A stretch of DNA of 64,000 nucleotides from Yanghanlia sp047501535 (lineage in GTDB: Bacteria; Pseudomonadota; Gammaproteobacteria; Burkholderiales; Burkholderiaceae_B), in contig NZ_JAZDRJ010000004.1 in NCBI RefSeq assembly GCF_047501535.1, positions 62,001 to 126,000 on the forward strand, in the 5' to 3' direction. The position numbers and the translations under genes are program-made. This document shows, in pieces, positions 35,617 to 45,543 of this stretch. The notes under the pieces were generated by a model that saw only the letters and a program-made list of their open reading frames with translations, ran no database searches and was not told where the DNA came from. Each line of letters starts with the position of its first letter. Position 1 is the stretch's first letter.

Positions 35617-36453
35617 ATGAGCCACAAGCCAGACTCGTTAAAGCCCGACACCACCACAACGCGTGGTGGTGATATCGCTCGCCATAAAGCCGATGATCGC
35701 CATTTTGTCACCGCGCTGGCACGCGGGCTTGAAGTACTTGCCTGCTTTCGCTCTGAAGAAAACACGCTGAGCAATCAAGAGATTGCTCAGCGTTGTCAGC
35801 TTCCAAAATCTACTGTCTCGCGGCTCACCGCCACTCTGACGCGCCTGGGCTATCTCACCACCGACCCTGCCAGCGGCAAGTATCAACTGGGTATCGCCAC
35901 GCTCGCGCTTGGCGTTGGCATGCTTGCCAAACTGGATATCCGCCAGATCGCACGCCCGCTCATGCAGGAGATCGCCGACTTCTCACAGGCGTCGGTATCC
36001 CTGGCCGTGCGCGACCGGCTCTCCATGCTTTATATCGAGAACTGTCGCAGCAGCTCGGCGCTCACGCTCAGCCTCGACGTAGGCTCACGGGTGCCCATTG
36101 CGTCCTCGGCGATTGGCCGGGCTTATCTGGCAGCCGCGCCCGCCAGCGAACGCGCAGAAATCATTGAACGCATCAATGAACTCGACCCGCAAACCGGCAA
36201 AGCCATCATTCAAGGGCTGGAGCAAGCGCTTAAAGATTACGACCGTTACGGCTGTGCAGTTTCGTTCCGCGAATGGAACCCCAATGTCAACGCAGTCGCT
36301 GTCAGCCTCAAGCTGGGCAGTCGCTTTCCGCTTATGGCGCTGAACTGCGGTGGCCCCGCCTTTCAACTCTCGCAAGAGTTCTTGCTGGAAGAAGTCGTAC
36401 CCAAGCTGCACCACGCCGCCAACAGCCTGATCGACGCCCTGGGCGTGCCTTAA
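35617..36453 (+). CDS. IclR-family transcriptional regulator
   Basis: Regulator of 278 residues with a winged helix at about 25-90 (SNQEIAQRCQLPKSTVSRL, TLTRLGYLTTD) and a GAF-like effector domain (VSLAVRDRLSMLYIENCRS, GSRVPIASSAIGRAYLAA, GCAVSFREWNPNVNAVAVSL). IclR proteins often control aromatic and dicarboxylate degradation through pathway intermediates. It is co-transcribed with the Bug gene and flanked on both sides by promoters with the shared palindrome, so it is the best candidate to bind it. Confidence 0.93.
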   Translation: MSHKPDSLKPDTTTTRGGDIARHKADDRHFVTALARGLEVLACFRSEENTLSNQEIAQRCQLPKSTVSRLTATLTRLGYLTTDPASGKYQLGIATLALGVGMLAKLDIRQIARPLMQEIADFSQASVSLAVRDRLSMLYIENCRSSSALTLSLDVGSRVPIASSAIGRAYLAAAPASERAEIIERINELDPQTGKAIIQGLEQALKDYDRYGCAVSFREWNPNVNAVAVSLKLGSRFPLMALNCGGPAFQLSQEFLLEEVVPKLHHAANSLIDALGVP

Positions 36454-36544
36454 TTCCCTAATACATGCTGCCACCAACTATAGGCACGATGTGTATCCGC
36501 GCTGAGCCCGCCCCGAAGGGCGAGGCGAGTACCCAGTTACGTGA

Positions 36545-36964
36545 TCAGCTATTTTTCAGCTTAGCCATGACCGCGCTGGCGTGCAGCACCACCCGCTCCC
36601 CCACCTTCAGGACACAGTCCACAAACAACAAGCGGCCTTCTCGCTTCAAAACACGGGCCTCCGATACCACCCAATCGCCTTCCATGGCAGCACCTACAAA
36701 CTCGGTATTCATGCTGACGGTAACCAACGAAACCGGCTCATCAAAAAGCGCTTCTACGGCATCACCGAGGGCGTTGTCCGCCAGGGTCATGAGGATTCCG
36801 CCATGCGCCCGCCCCAGGTTGTTCATGTGTTTTTTTTCAAGCTTGAGCGCTAGGCTGACCTCCTTGCCCGCCTCTTGCTTCATGTAATAAGGCCCCGTCA
36901 GGTCGGAAAAATTACTGTTGCGGTCAACAAATTGGTAGCCGACAAGCTCGGACGATTCAGACAT
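36545..36964 (-). CDS. PaaI-type hotdog thioesterase
   Basis: Acyl-CoA thioesterase of 139 residues. The core NLGRAHGGILMTLADNALGDAVEA (about 50-73) carries the HGG motif and the acidic catalytic residue of the PaaI subfamily. SVTVSMNTEFVGAAMEGDW follows. It probably releases CoA from dead-end acyl-CoA intermediates of the nearby pathway. Its promoter region is shared, divergently, with the fused hydratase/dehydrogenase gene and contains operator copies 2 and 3. Confidence 0.9.
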   Translation of the reverse strand: MSESSELVGYQFVDRNSNFSDLTGPYYMKQEAGKEVSLALKLEKKHMNNLGRAHGGILMTLADNALGDAVEALFDEPVSLVTVSMNTEFVGAAMEGDWVVSEARVLKREGRLLFVDCVLKVGERVVLHASAVMAKLKNS

Positions 36965-37010
36965 TTACTCCCCCTAGGTATACAAAATATATCTATAAAA
37001 AAACAAAAGT

Positions 37011-37028
37011 GTACTGCAAAGCAGAACT
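37011..37028. promoter_or_regulatory. Putative IclR operator, copy 2
   Basis: GTACTGC-AAA-GCAGAACT; on the minus strand it reads AGTTCTGCTTTGCAGTAC. It lies 47 bases upstream of the thioesterase start and shares the TTCTGC-N3-GCAG core with copies 1 and 3. The rest of the 304-base spacer 36965-37268 is AT-rich and holds no gene. Confidence 0.55.
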
Positions 37029-37170
37029 GACAAACCTGTTTCAGAACTCAGCCAAACCCTAAATTTCTTATCCGCTGCCGAAGCACACTAAACGGACAGC
37101 AGTATAAATGGAATAACTTAGACATTGCAGTTAAATAGACGCACTGATAGAATTTACTATTATTGATTTC

Positions 37171-37191
37171 AAATTCTGCATAGCAGAATTT
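37171..37191. promoter_or_regulatory. Putative IclR operator, copy 3
   Basis: AAATTCTGC (37171-37179), three bases, GCAGAATTT (37183-37191): a perfect 9-bp palindrome and the most symmetrical copy. It lies about 78 bases before the ATG of the fused hydratase/dehydrogenase gene, just after an AT-rich stretch that could hold the promoter. Confidence 0.65.
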
Positions 37192-37268
37192 CACCCATGG
37201 TGAGTGGCCGCCTGGTTTTCAGCATCAGAAGACAGCCACTCACGCTACGCACGGAGTTCCTACGCATC

Positions 37269-39359
37269 ATGAGCCATTTGCACTACGAGGTTGCCGACGG
37301 TATCGCTCACATCACCTTCCAGAACCCGCCGGTCAACGGCTTGGGCCATTCCTTGCGCCTCGCCTTGGTCAACGCGCTAGACGAGGCCGAAGAGAACCCG
37401 GAGGTCAAAGCCGTCGTCATGACCGGGTCGGAGCGCGCATTCTCCGGTGGTGCCGACATCACGGAGTTTGGCACACCGCGCTCGGGCTGGCAGCCCACGC
37501 TGCGCACCGTTATCGAAATTATGGAAGCCTTCCCCAAGCCTATCATCGCTGCAATTGACGGCGTCTGCTTGGGTGGCGGCCTGGAATTGGCCTTGGGCGC
37601 GCATTACCGTGTAGCGGCATCCCGTGCTCGCATCGGTCTGCCTGAAGTGAAGTTGGGCCTGCTGCCCGGCGGCGGTGGCACTCAGCGCCTGCCGCGCCTG
37701 GTCGGCCTGGAACGCGGCCTGTCGATGATCGTAACGGGCGAACATTACACGGCGACCCGCCTGGCTGACACTCCCTTGCTCGATCGCGTCGTCGATACGC
37801 CTGTCGTCGAAGCCGCTGCAGCCTTTGCGAAAGAAATCGTTGCTCAGGGTGCGCCTCTGAAGCGCGTGCGCGATATCAAAATCGAAGAACTCGACGCCCA
37901 AGCCTTCTTGCAAGTCTCCCGCCGTAACCTGGCCGCAAGCAGCAAGCACTTCCCGGCACCCAAACTGTGTCTGGAAGCCGTCGCCGCTTGCGTAGAGCTG
38001 CCCTTCGACGAAGGCCTCAAACGTGAACGCGAGCTCTTCAACACGCTCATGACCTCGCCGGAATCTCTGGCGCTGCGCCATATTTTTGCTGCCGAACGCG
38101 CCGCTACCAAGGTGCCTGGCGTCACACGCGAAACCCCGCGCCGCGAGATCCGTCAGGTCGGCGTCATTGGCGCCGGCACCATGGGTGGCGGCATTGCCAT
38201 GAACTTCCTGAACGTCGGCATTCCCGTCACCATTCTGGAAGCCAAGCAAGAAGCGCTGGATCGCGGCCTGGCAACCATCCGCCGTAATTACGAAAACACC
38301 ATGAAGAAGGGCCGCCTGACTCAAAACCAGGTGGAAGAGCGCATGGCGCTCCTTACCCCCACGATGAGCTACGACGACCTGGCCCAGGCCGACCTCATCA
38401 TCGAAGCGGTGTTCGAAGATATCGGCGTCAAGGAAGCCGTCTTCACGACACTGGATGCCATCGCCAAACCTGGAGCGATTCTGGCTTCCAACACCTCCAC
38501 GCTCGACCTGAATATCATTGCCGGTTTCACCAAGCGCCCGCAAGACGTCATCGGCCTGCACTTCTTCAGCCCCGCCAACGTCATGAAGTTGCTGGAAATC
38601 GTGCGTGGCGACCAAACCTCGCCAGAAGTGCTTGCCACCTCGCTTGATCTGGCAAAAACCATCGCCAAGAAGCCAGTGGTATCGGGCGTGTGTGACGGTT
38701 TCATCGGCAACCGTATGCTGGCCTCCTACCGCGCCGCCGCAGACGAACTCCTGCTGCACGGCGCTTCGCCTGCGGAAATCGACCGCGCACTCGAGAACTT
38801 TGGCTTCGCCATGGGCCCTTACCGTGTGGGCGACCTGGCCGGGTTGGATATCGGCTGGGCCATCCGCAAGCGTCGCCAGGCAGAGAACCCGGATCTCGAC
38901 CTGTCCTGCGTGGCAGACCGTATCTGCGAAGCCGGCCGTTTCGGCCAGAAAACCGGCGCCGGCTGGTACGACTATTCCGCAGGCAACCGCAAGCCCAAGG
39001 AAGACCCCATCGTCACCAAAATGATTGACGACTTCCGTGCTGAAAAAGGCATTACACCGCGCAAATTCACCGCGCGTGAAATCGTTGAGCGCTGCGTGTT
39101 CGCGTTGGCTAACGAGGGCGCCCGCATTCTGGAAGAAGGTATCGCCCTGCGCGCTTCCGACATCGACATCGTTTACCTGAATGGCTATGGCTTCCCTGCA
39201 CACCACGGCGGCCCCATGCACTATGCACAGCAGGTTGGCCTGTTCAACGTTGTGCGTTCTATTAAACGGTATGCACGCCTGTCGGATTCCGCTGCCGCTT
39301 TCTGGCAGCCCGCACCTTTGCTTGTTAAGCACCTTGATTCGGGCGAACCCCTGAAGTAA
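37269..39359 (+). CDS. Fused enoyl-CoA hydratase/3-hydroxyacyl-CoA dehydrogenase
   Basis: Bifunctional beta-oxidation enzyme of 696 residues. The N-terminal crotonase domain (1-190) has HITFQNPPVNGLGHSLR, the oxyanion hole ERAFSGGADITEF and ACDG-type IDGVCLGGGLELALG with EVKLGLLPGGGGTQRLPRL. The dehydrogenase part begins near 290 with VGVIGAGTMGGGIAMNF, continues with IGLHFFSPANVMKLLEIV, and has two C-terminal helical domains. The ATG at 37269 starts where similarity begins. The layout resembles FadJ or PimF. It is the first gene of a five-gene operon with thiolase, SDR and CoA-transferase, so medium or dicarboxylic acyl-CoA is the likely substrate. Confidence 0.93.
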   Translation: MSHLHYEVADGIAHITFQNPPVNGLGHSLRLALVNALDEAEENPEVKAVVMTGSERAFSGGADITEFGTPRSGWQPTLRTVIEIMEAFPKPIIAAIDGVCLGGGLELALGAHYRVAASRARIGLPEVKLGLLPGGGGTQRLPRLVGLERGLSMIVTGEHYTATRLADTPLLDRVVDTPVVEAAAAFAKEIVAQGAPLKRVRDIKIEELDAQAFLQVSRRNLAASSKHFPAPKLCLEAVAACVELPFDEGLKRERELFNTLMTSPESLALRHIFAAERAATKVPGVTRETPRREIRQVGVIGAGTMGGGIAMNFLNVGIPVTILEAKQEALDRGLATIRRNYENTMKKGRLTQNQVEERMALLTPTMSYDDLAQADLIIEAVFEDIGVKEAVFTTLDAIAKPGAILASNTSTLDLNIIAGFTKRPQDVIGLHFFSPANVMKLLEIVRGDQTSPEVLATSLDLAKTIAKKPVVSGVCDGFIGNRMLASYRAAADELLLHGASPAEIDRALENFGFAMGPYRVGDLAGLDIGWAIRKRRQAENPDLDLSCVADRICEAGRFGQKTGAGWYDYSAGNRKPKEDPIVTKMIDDFRAEKGITPRKFTAREIVERCVFALANEGARILEEGIALRASDIDIVYLNGYGFPAHHGGPMHYAQQVGLFNVVRSIKRYARLSDSAAAFWQPAPLLVKHLDSGEPLK

Positions 39360-39372
39360 GCCAAACGCCGAA

Positions 39373-39398
39373 CCGTGGCGGCCTGCGTGCTGCCACGG
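39373..39398 (+). repeat. Hairpin between the hydratase/dehydrogenase and thiolase genes
   Basis: CCGTGGCGGC (39373-39382) pairs with GCTGCCACGG (39389-39398) with one G-U pair around a 6-base loop. There is no T run. It may stabilise or divide the operon mRNA. Confidence 0.5.
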
Positions 39399-39435
39399 CA
39401 ACACCCGACCGCGAACCCCTATTGCAGAGAACATC

Positions 39436-40614
<1,179 letters not shown>

Positions 40615-40636
40615 CCCCGCAACGGTGAGTCGCAAA

Positions 40637-41413
40637 ATGAGTGTAAAGAAACTGTTTGATATTCAGGGCAAGGTTGCCCTGATTACCGGCGGCTCACGGG
40701 GCTTGGGCCTGCAAATGGCCGAAGCCCTGGGAGAAATGGGCTGCCGCCTGGCCATCACGGCCCGCAAAGAAGCCGAACTGGCCAAGGCGCGTGAACACCT
40801 CGAAGCCCAAGGCATCGAAGTGCTCACGATTCCGGGCAATATGGCCCAGTTTGATACCATTCCGGCACTGGTAGACCAGGTTCTGGAACGCTACGGAACC
40901 ATCGACATTCTGGTGAACAACGCCGGTGCCACATGGGGCGCCCCAGCTGAAGACTACCCGGATGAAGCCTGGCATAAGGTCATGGATCTCAACATCAATG
41001 CGGTCTTCTACCTGTGCCGCGAGGTAGGGCGTCGCGTCATGATTCCAAAACGGCAGGGTAAAATCATCAATATTGCGTCGGCCGCGGGCCTGCGTGGGAC
41101 GGCTAAAGGGGTCACCACAATCGCCTACAACACCTCCAAGGCTGCAGCGGTTAATTTCAGCCGCACTTTGGCAAGCGAGTGGGGCCGGTACAATATCAAT
41201 GTCAACGCCGTGTGCCCCGGCTTTTTTGAGTCCCGTATGACAGCTGGAACGCTGGACACCATGGGCCAGACGCTGTTGGATAAAATCCCACTGGGACGCA
41301 TTGGCGGAGAAGAAGACCTAAAAGGTCTGACGGTCTTCCTGGCCTCCGAGGCTTCTCGCCATATCACCGGTCAAGCTATCTCGGTCGATGGCGGCGCCAG
41401 TGCCGCAGCGTGA
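40637..41413 (+). CDS. Short-chain dehydrogenase/reductase (FabG-like)
   Basis: NAD(P)-dependent SDR of 258 residues. The cofactor loop is TGGSRGLGLQMAEALG (about 17-32), with NNAGATWG at about 95. The catalytic residues are Ser in NIASAAGLRG and Tyr/Lys in YNTSKAA. The C-terminus PLGRIGGEEDLKGLTVFLAS is typical. The ATG at 40637 is 22 bases after the thiolase stop. It may oxidise a hydroxy group of the substrate that the fused enzyme cannot handle; this is inferred from its place in the operon. Confidence 0.92.
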   Translation: MSVKKLFDIQGKVALITGGSRGLGLQMAEALGEMGCRLAITARKEAELAKAREHLEAQGIEVLTIPGNMAQFDTIPALVDQVLERYGTIDILVNNAGATWGAPAEDYPDEAWHKVMDLNINAVFYLCREVGRRVMIPKRQGKIINIASAAGLRGTAKGVTTIAYNTSKAAAVNFSRTLASEWGRYNINVNAVCPGFFESRMTAGTLDTMGQTLLDKIPLGRIGGEEDLKGLTVFLASEASRHITGQAISVDGGASAAA

Positions 41414-41430
41414 CAACCTTCCGCACAAAA

Positions 41431-41462
41431 AAACCGGGCGCTAACCCATAGCGCTCGTTTTA
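41431..41462 (+). terminator. Weak terminator-like hairpin inside the catabolic operon
   Basis: AAACCGGGCGCTA and TAGCGCTCGTTTT pair with one wobble and one mismatch around ACCCA, followed by the T-rich arm itself. It stands between the SDR gene and the CoA-transferase A subunit, 17 bases before the latter. It may reduce, rather than stop, transcription into the CoA-transferase genes. Confidence 0.45.
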
Positions 41463-41478
41463 AGGATACAGAAACAGA

Positions 41479-42159
41479 ATGATCAACAAATTCGTAGACA
41501 GCGTACACGAAGCTGTTGCCGACGTGTTCGATGGAGCGACCATCCTCACCGGCGGCTTCGGTGGCGCTGGTCACCCCACAGAACTCATACACGCCCTGAT
41601 AGACCAGGGCGCCCGCGAGCTCACCGTTGTTAACAACAACGCCGGCAACCATGAGGTCGGCTTGGCCGCTCTGCTGAAGGCCGGGCGCGTGCGCAAGATG
41701 ATCTGCTCGTTCCCGAAAAGCTCGCACTCCCACGTGTTTAACGAGCTCTATCGGACAGGCAAGATAGAACTGGAATGCGTGCCCCAAGGCACCATCGCCC
41801 AGCGCCTGCAAGCAGCTGGCGCGGGTCTGGGCGGTTTCTACACCCGTACCAGCTACGGCACCGAGCTCGCCAAGGGCAAAGAAGTCCGCGAAATCGACGG
41901 CCAGTTCTATGTGTTTGAAAAACCCTTGCATGGCGACTTCGCTTTTGTATTGGCGGAAAAAGCCGACCGCTGGGGCAACCTCGTCTACCGCAAGGCAGCC
42001 CGCAACTTCGGCCCAGCCATGTGCATGGCCGCCAAAACCACTATCGTTCAGGCCAAACATCTGGTCGAACTGGGCGACCTCGATCCGGAAGTCATCGTCA
42101 CGCCGGGGATTTTCGTGAACCGGGTCGTGCAAGTGGCCAACCCCGAGATCTCAAGCTGA
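41479..42159 (+). CDS. 3-oxoacid CoA-transferase subunit A
   Basis: Alpha subunit of 226 residues of a class I CoA-transferase (succinyl-CoA:3-oxoacid or 3-oxoadipate type). DGATILTGGFGGAGHPTELI near residue 17 carries the GGFG(x)G CoA loop; VNNNAGNHEVGLAALLKAGRV follows. It is paired with subunit B after 7 bases. It would activate the imported acid, or recycle CoA between succinyl-CoA and an oxo acid. Confidence 0.93.
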   Translation: MINKFVDSVHEAVADVFDGATILTGGFGGAGHPTELIHALIDQGARELTVVNNNAGNHEVGLAALLKAGRVRKMICSFPKSSHSHVFNELYRTGKIELECVPQGTIAQRLQAAGAGLGGFYTRTSYGTELAKGKEVREIDGQFYVFEKPLHGDFAFVLAEKADRWGNLVYRKAARNFGPAMCMAAKTTIVQAKHLVELGDLDPEVIVTPGIFVNRVVQVANPEISS

Positions 42160-42166
42160 GGACGAT

Positions 42167-42805
42167 ATGAAAAAACTGACACGTAACGAAATGGCAGCCC
42201 GGCTGGCGAAAGACATTGCGCCCGGCAGCTACGTGAATATCGGCATTGGCATGCCCACCCTGGTGGCCAACTATCTCGACCCCGCCGACGAGATTCTGCT
42301 GCATAGCGAAAACGGCATTCTGGGCATGGGCCCTGAAGCCAGCCCCGAAGAGGCTGACCCCGAGCTGATCAACGCGGGCAAGACGCCCGTTACGCTACTG
42401 ACAGGCGGCTCCTTCTTTCACCACGTGGATTCCTTCGCTATTATGCGCGGCGGCCACCTGGACCTTTGCATTATGGGCGGCATGCAAGTGGCGGCTAATG
42501 GCGACTTGGCCAACTGGTCGCTGGGCCGCGCTGGTGAGCCCCCAGCAGTGGGCGGCGCCATGGACCTAGCAGTCGGTGCGAAAAAGGTGTTCATCCTCAT
42601 GGAGCACAATGCCAAGGACGGCACGCCCAAACTGGTGGAAAAATGCACTCTGCCCGTCACAGGTTTGGGCGTCGTTCATAGCATTTACACCGACTTGGCG
42701 GTTATTGATGTCACCCCACAAGGCTTCAAGGTACGCGAAAAGCTGGTGGATATCACCAATGACGAGCTGCAAAACCTGACTGCAGCTCCATTGATTTTCG
42801 ACTGA
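42167..42805 (+). CDS. 3-oxoacid CoA-transferase subunit B
   Basis: Beta subunit of 212 residues. YVNIGIGMPTLVANYLDPAD is followed by LHSENGILGMGPEASPEEAD, which carries the catalytic Glu (SENG motif). GGHLDLCIMGGMQVAANGDLANW and GLGVVHSIYTDLAVIDVTP are typical of the PcaJ/ScoB group. It is the last gene of the operon and is followed directly by a strong terminator. Confidence 0.94.
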   Translation: MKKLTRNEMAARLAKDIAPGSYVNIGIGMPTLVANYLDPADEILLHSENGILGMGPEASPEEADPELINAGKTPVTLLTGGSFFHHVDSFAIMRGGHLDLCIMGGMQVAANGDLANWSLGRAGEPPAVGGAMDLAVGAKKVFILMEHNAKDGTPKLVEKCTLPVTGLGVVHSIYTDLAVIDVTPQGFKVREKLVDITNDELQNLTAAPLIFD

Positions 42806-42825
42806 TCTTTTAGCAATAGTCGCGT

Positions 42826-42864
42826 ACAGAACGGCCCGGCTTTCTGCCGGGCCGTTCTGTTTTT
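42826..42864 (+). terminator. Strong intrinsic terminator after the CoA-transferase operon
   Basis: ACAGAACGGCCCGGC (42826-42840) and its exact complement (42846-42860) form a perfect 15-bp stem with a TTTCT loop, followed by a T run. It closes the operon 21 bases after the last stop codon. Confidence 0.95.
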
Positions 42865-42937
42865 GCAGCCTGTGTGCAACAAGGCGTAGCAATCCCCCCG
42901 GATTTGATCTCAAACAAACTTATTTCAATCCATTGCA

Positions 42938-42967
42938 TTGCAATCAGTAATGATAATAGCTATCATT
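42938..42967 (+). promoter_or_regulatory. Fur box overlapping the promoter of the TonB receptor
   Basis: AATGATAATAGCTATCATT (42949-42967) is a 19-bp site with perfect 7-bp arms and close similarity to the Fur consensus. A -35-like TTGCAA (42938-42943) and a -10-like TATCAT (42961-42966) are 17 bases apart, so Fur bound here would block transcription when iron is sufficient. The gene start is 123 bases downstream. Confidence 0.85.
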
Positions 42968-43039
42968 CTGATCACTCTCATGATTAGTGTCATGATCTCT
43001 CTATGGCACGGGTCACACACAGAAAAATTTTGCTAACCC

Positions 43040-43058
43040 AAGGCCGTTAAGCGGCCTT
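43040..43058 (+). promoter_or_regulatory. Hairpin in the 5' leader of the TonB receptor
   Basis: AAGGCCG and CGGCCTT pair perfectly around TTAAG, followed by the pyrimidine-rich TTCTTCTT. It lies in the untranslated leader 31 bases before the ATG and looks like a short terminator or attenuator. Confidence 0.5.
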
Positions 43059-43089
43059 TCTTCTTGTCAGTTGAACTAGGTACAAGTCC

Positions 43090-45345
43090 ATGACCTCTTC
43101 TAATCCTGGCCTGTCTTTCAGGGCCAAACGCCTGACTTTGCTGCTGAGTGCAGCTTTGGGCACATCGCTGGCCGGCACCGCAGCCGCACAACAATCCGTT
43201 CAGCAGCTGGATTCCGTCGTTGTTACTGCCTCAGGCTTTGAGCAGGAAATCAAACAAGCGCCCGCATCCATTTCGGTCATCACCAACCAAGACCTGCAAG
43301 AAAAGTCGTACACCGACCTTGCCAGCGCCTTGCGCGATGTTGAAGGTATTGATGTACGCGGCGCCACCGGTAAAACAGGCAACCTGAACATCAGCATTCG
43401 CGGCATGCCCAGCGAATACACCCTGGTCCTGATTGATGGCCGCCGCCAGAATGCTGCGGGCGAAGTCGCCCCCAACGGCTTTGGCGACACCTCCACCGGC
43501 TTCATGCCCCCCATGTCGGCCATTGAGCGCATTGAGGTAATTCGCGGGCCAATGTCCACCTTGTATGGTGCTGACGCCATGGGCGGTGTGATCAACATCA
43601 TTACCAAGAAGGTCTCCAAGGAGTGGGGTGGCTCCGTAACACTATCCACCCGGCTTGAGCAGAACAACGACGCTGCCGACACCAACCAGGCTAACTTCTA
43701 CCTAAGCGGCCCCATTGTGGAAGATACGCTTGGGGTTCAGCTGCGTGGCAGCGTACTGCGCCGGGGTGATTCCAGCCTGCAATTTGACGACAACACCAAT
43801 GTATCGACCCGCGGCCCTTCCCCAGTGAATGCCCGCAACTACACGTTAGGCGCCAAGTTCACTCTGACCCCAACCAAAGATCACGACATCTGGCTAGACC
43901 TGGATCGCTCCCGCCAATCGTTTAACAACGACAATTGCCAGCTCGGTAACCTTGACGGGACAACAGAGGGAACCAAATGTATACCAAGCACGGACGAGAA
44001 ACACCGAGCCCACGGTTACGAGGACAAGTTGCGCTTTAACCGCGACCAAGTTGCTCTGGGTCATACCAGCCGTTTTTCCTTCGGCACGCTGGAATCCAGC
44101 ATTATGCGCAACAAAACAGAGACTCTAGGACGCACCATTCCTAGGGAGGCTTTCCTTGCCGCACAACAGAATGACCCCAGCATTGGCACTGCCCGCAAGC
44201 TGGAGACCACCAATACAGTCTTTGACACCAAGCTCGTTGCACCCATTGGCGACGACCACCTCTTAACAGTAGGTGGCCAATACTGGCGAGCCAGCATGAC
44301 GGACAGTCTAATTTCTGACAAGTACAAGCAGGATACATGGGCTTTATTTGCTGAAGATGAATGGATGTTGCGTGATGACCTGGCACTCACTCTGGGTGCT
44401 CGCTACGACCACCACGACGCCTTCGGCAGCCAGATCAGCCCACGTGGCTATCTGGTGTACAACCCTACAGACAACTGGACTTTCAAAGGTGGTGTCAGCC
44501 GCGGTTACAAAACCCCAAGCCTGGAACGGCTGCACAGCGGGATTAACGGAGTTTCACGCCAGGGTGCAAGTGTCAACGTTGGCAACCCCGATCTGAAGCC
44601 GGAAATTAGTACCAGCGCTGAGCTGGGTATGCATTACGACAGTCTGCAAGGCTGGTCTGTAGGACTGACTGGGTTTCATAACCGCATCAAAGATAAAATG
44701 TCTTCTGTAGACTGCGGCTCAGACCCCAGCAGTCCAACCTGGATTGCCAGTTGCGGAACTGCCTTGCGCTACATCCAGGAGAAGGGCGCCAATCCCTCCT
44801 ACTATCGCAACCTTGACAAAGCTACCACTCAAGGCCTGGAATTCACATCACGCATTGATTTCAACGATGCCTGGTCATTGCGCTTGAACTACACCTACAC
44901 CGATAGCGAAATCAAGGTAGATGGCAAAAAAGCCGGTAAGTTAAGCGACACCCCCGAACACATGGCCAATGCCACTCTCCGCTGGGATGCTAATGATCGC
45001 TTCAGTGTCTGGCTGCAGGGTGAGTATCGCGGCAGCAGCCGCCGATTCGATGGCAAGTATGCGGACTACGAGACCGACTCCAAAGTTACCTACGATGCTC
45101 TGGGCGACTTGAAGAGCTATACCGTCTTCAATCTGGGCGGCCAGTACCGTGTCTCAAAGGACGTAACCTTGAACGGCACCATCTACAACTTGTTCGACAA
45201 GGACTTCCTTGAGTGCAAGCACTACACTAACAGCAGTGGTGACGTCGTTTGCGGTAGCCCCTACATCCAATCCGGGCGCTCCACCAAGGGCACTCTCCCC
45301 TACGCTGGTCGCGCATTCTGGTTGTCTGCCAACATCACGTTCTAA
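43090..45345 (+). CDS. TonB-dependent siderophore receptor (FepA/CirA-like)
   Basis: Outer-membrane receptor of 751 residues. The signal peptide ends at about 34 (LAGTAAAQQ). A TonB-box-like stretch (LDSVVVTASGFEQ) is followed by the plug domain (about 50-170: SISVITNQDLQEKSYTDLAS, NISIRGMPSEYTLVLIDGRR, IERIEVIRGPMSTLYGADAM) and then the barrel, ending with aromatic Phe in AFWLSANITF. The plug fits catecholate siderophore receptors such as FepA/BfeA, but the ligand cannot be fixed. A Fur box upstream supports iron regulation. No siderophore synthesis or ABC genes are adjacent. Confidence 0.92.
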   Translation: MTSSNPGLSFRAKRLTLLLSAALGTSLAGTAAAQQSVQQLDSVVVTASGFEQEIKQAPASISVITNQDLQEKSYTDLASALRDVEGIDVRGATGKTGNLNISIRGMPSEYTLVLIDGRRQNAAGEVAPNGFGDTSTGFMPPMSAIERIEVIRGPMSTLYGADAMGGVINIITKKVSKEWGGSVTLSTRLEQNNDAADTNQANFYLSGPIVEDTLGVQLRGSVLRRGDSSLQFDDNTNVSTRGPSPVNARNYTLGAKFTLTPTKDHDIWLDLDRSRQSFNNDNCQLGNLDGTTEGTKCIPSTDEKHRAHGYEDKLRFNRDQVALGHTSRFSFGTLESSIMRNKTETLGRTIPREAFLAAQQNDPSIGTARKLETTNTVFDTKLVAPIGDDHLLTVGGQYWRASMTDSLISDKYKQDTWALFAEDEWMLRDDLALTLGARYDHHDAFGSQISPRGYLVYNPTDNWTFKGGVSRGYKTPSLERLHSGINGVSRQGASVNVGNPDLKPEISTSAELGMHYDSLQGWSVGLTGFHNRIKDKMSSVDCGSDPSSPTWIASCGTALRYIQEKGANPSYYRNLDKATTQGLEFTSRIDFNDAWSLRLNYTYTDSEIKVDGKKAGKLSDTPEHMANATLRWDANDRFSVWLQGEYRGSSRRFDGKYADYETDSKVTYDALGDLKSYTVFNLGGQYRVSKDVTLNGTIYNLFDKDFLECKHYTNSSGDVVCGSPYIQSGRSTKGTLPYAGRAFWLSANITF

Positions 45346-45430
45346 GCAGACTAGCCTAAACCGCCTCTGAAGCCTGCCTCGGTTAATCGCCGATACGGTT
45401 TCAGAGCCGGAAATGCGGCAGCATTGCACC

Positions 45431-45474
45431 ACACCCCAAGCGTTGGTTGTTCAGCCGACCTTTGGGGTGTTTTG
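45431..45474 (+). terminator. Probable terminator between the TonB receptor and fdhD
   Basis: ACACCCCAA (45431-45439) pairs with TTGGGGTGT (45462-45470), with a small inner GGT/ACC pairing, followed by TTTTGC. The gap 45346-45430 also holds CTCTGAA...TTCAGAG arms (near 45366 and 45400) but no gene. Confidence 0.65.
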
Positions 45475-45543
45475 CTTTGGGCAACAAACAAACTTGCGGG
45501 CGGTATACTGGCCTCTTGAAAGCACGGATGCCGCTCCTCACCC

